The position numbers and the translations under genes were made by a program. Positions 63,798 to 64,000 of a stretch of DNA of 64,000 bases are shown one piece after another. This stretch comes from Caprella mutica (Eukaryota > Arthropoda > Malacostraca > Amphipoda > Caprellidae), in assembly GCA_947561585.1 (NCBI GenBank), contig CANNZV010001834.1:1-64000 (forward strand). Direction: 5' to 3'. Every line of letters starts with the position of its first letter. Within the stretch, counting starts at the first letter, position 1. The notes beneath the pieces were generated by a model. It was not told where the DNA came from and did not search any database. It was given only the letters and a program-made list of their open reading frames with translations.

Positions 63798-64000
63798 TGT
63801 TGGGGGGCCGTGTTCCCGAACATTAGAGTTGTAATTATGAATTGGTCTATTGTAGGCTGAAGTTAATAAATGCTATTGTTGATTGTTGTTTTATTGAACT
63901 CTTCCTTGTTAGGTGAAAACTATTGTAGTAGATAGATGATGCAAGTAAAATCTTTCGTTTGCTTCAATTTATTAGATGTCAACATAATCATAAACCAGGC
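63798..64000 (-). repeat. Gypsy 3 5' LTR, partial
   Basis: 203 bp to the window edge, no difference seen from the 3' LTR start. Confidence 0.93.

Larger units (their letters stand above)
55809..64000 (-). mobile_element. Ty3/gypsy LTR retrotransposon 'gypsy 3' (5' LTR runs off the window)
   Basis: 3' LTR 55809-56563 (755 bp), starting TGTTGGGGGG and ending CTCTAACA on the plus strand. The 5' LTR begins at 63798, and its first 203 bp are identical to 55809-56011. A purine tract (GGAGGGGAGGCA, minus strand) lies at the inner edge of the 3' LTR. The primer site TGGTGCCGTGAC starts 5 bp inside the 5' LTR (63792 downward, minus strand). Order on the minus strand: Gag, retropepsin-RT, RNase H-OTU-retropepsin2-integrase-tail. 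One nonsense codon splits pol. The outer target duplication cannot be checked. Confidence 0.93.

Overview
The window is eukaryotic, AT-rich, and consists almost entirely of transposable elements and tandem repeats. Two host-type, intron-containing genes sit near the left edge. A small Pro/Tyr/Ser-rich secreted protein with phase-consistent GT-AG introns, a secreted C-type-lectin-like protein, and Tc1/mariner, copia, Ty3/gypsy and BEL-like elements point to an invertebrate, most likely an arthropod (possibly a crustacean). The species assignment is inference.

Layout. 1-1366: 32-bp minisatellite. 1647-3427: secreted-protein gene (+). 4620-5395: lectin-like gene (-). 6-17 kb: a MULE-like hairpin MITE, a decayed LINE, a mariner copy inserted inside a second mariner copy, a Tc1/mariner DD37E relic, a 47-bp satellite and a TA-flanked MITE. 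17.2-21.6 kb: a 24-bp tandem array split by a 2.9-kb hAT-like non-autonomous element whose interior is the same 32-bp minisatellite. A second copy of that hAT (25.5-26.6 kb) interrupts a decayed BEL/Pao-like gag. 22-32 kb: several copies of a TTAA-flanked MITE, foldback elements and short repeats.

32,236-52,482 is a three-level nest. A Ty1/copia element (older, LTRs about 2.4% different, pol broken) carries a Ty3/gypsy element (gypsy 2, intact 1593-aa gag-pol) inserted in the last codons of its pol. One LTR of gypsy 2 carries another Ty3/gypsy element (gypsy 1, LTRs 653/653 bp with one difference seen). All three are on the minus strand, with target duplications of CTCTCT, GTAA and GCGT. A small MITE with an 8-bp duplication sits in the copia 3' LTR. 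55,809-64,000 is a third Ty3/gypsy element (gypsy 3, minus strand) whose 5' LTR runs off the window.

The most unusual observation concerns gypsy 1 and gypsy 3. They share a polyprotein layout that is not the standard one: Gag, retropepsin 1, RT, RNase H, an OTU-like cysteine-protease-fold segment whose nucleophile position is Ser instead of Cys, a second retropepsin (D-T-G-A plus a C-terminal hydrophobic-G motif), integrase, and a long acidic/Ser-rich tail. Gypsy 2, in the same window, lacks the OTU-like segment and the second retropepsin. A second theme is the non-autonomous hAT family, which carries and amplifies an internal minisatellite (about 11 versus about 66 copies in two copies of the element).
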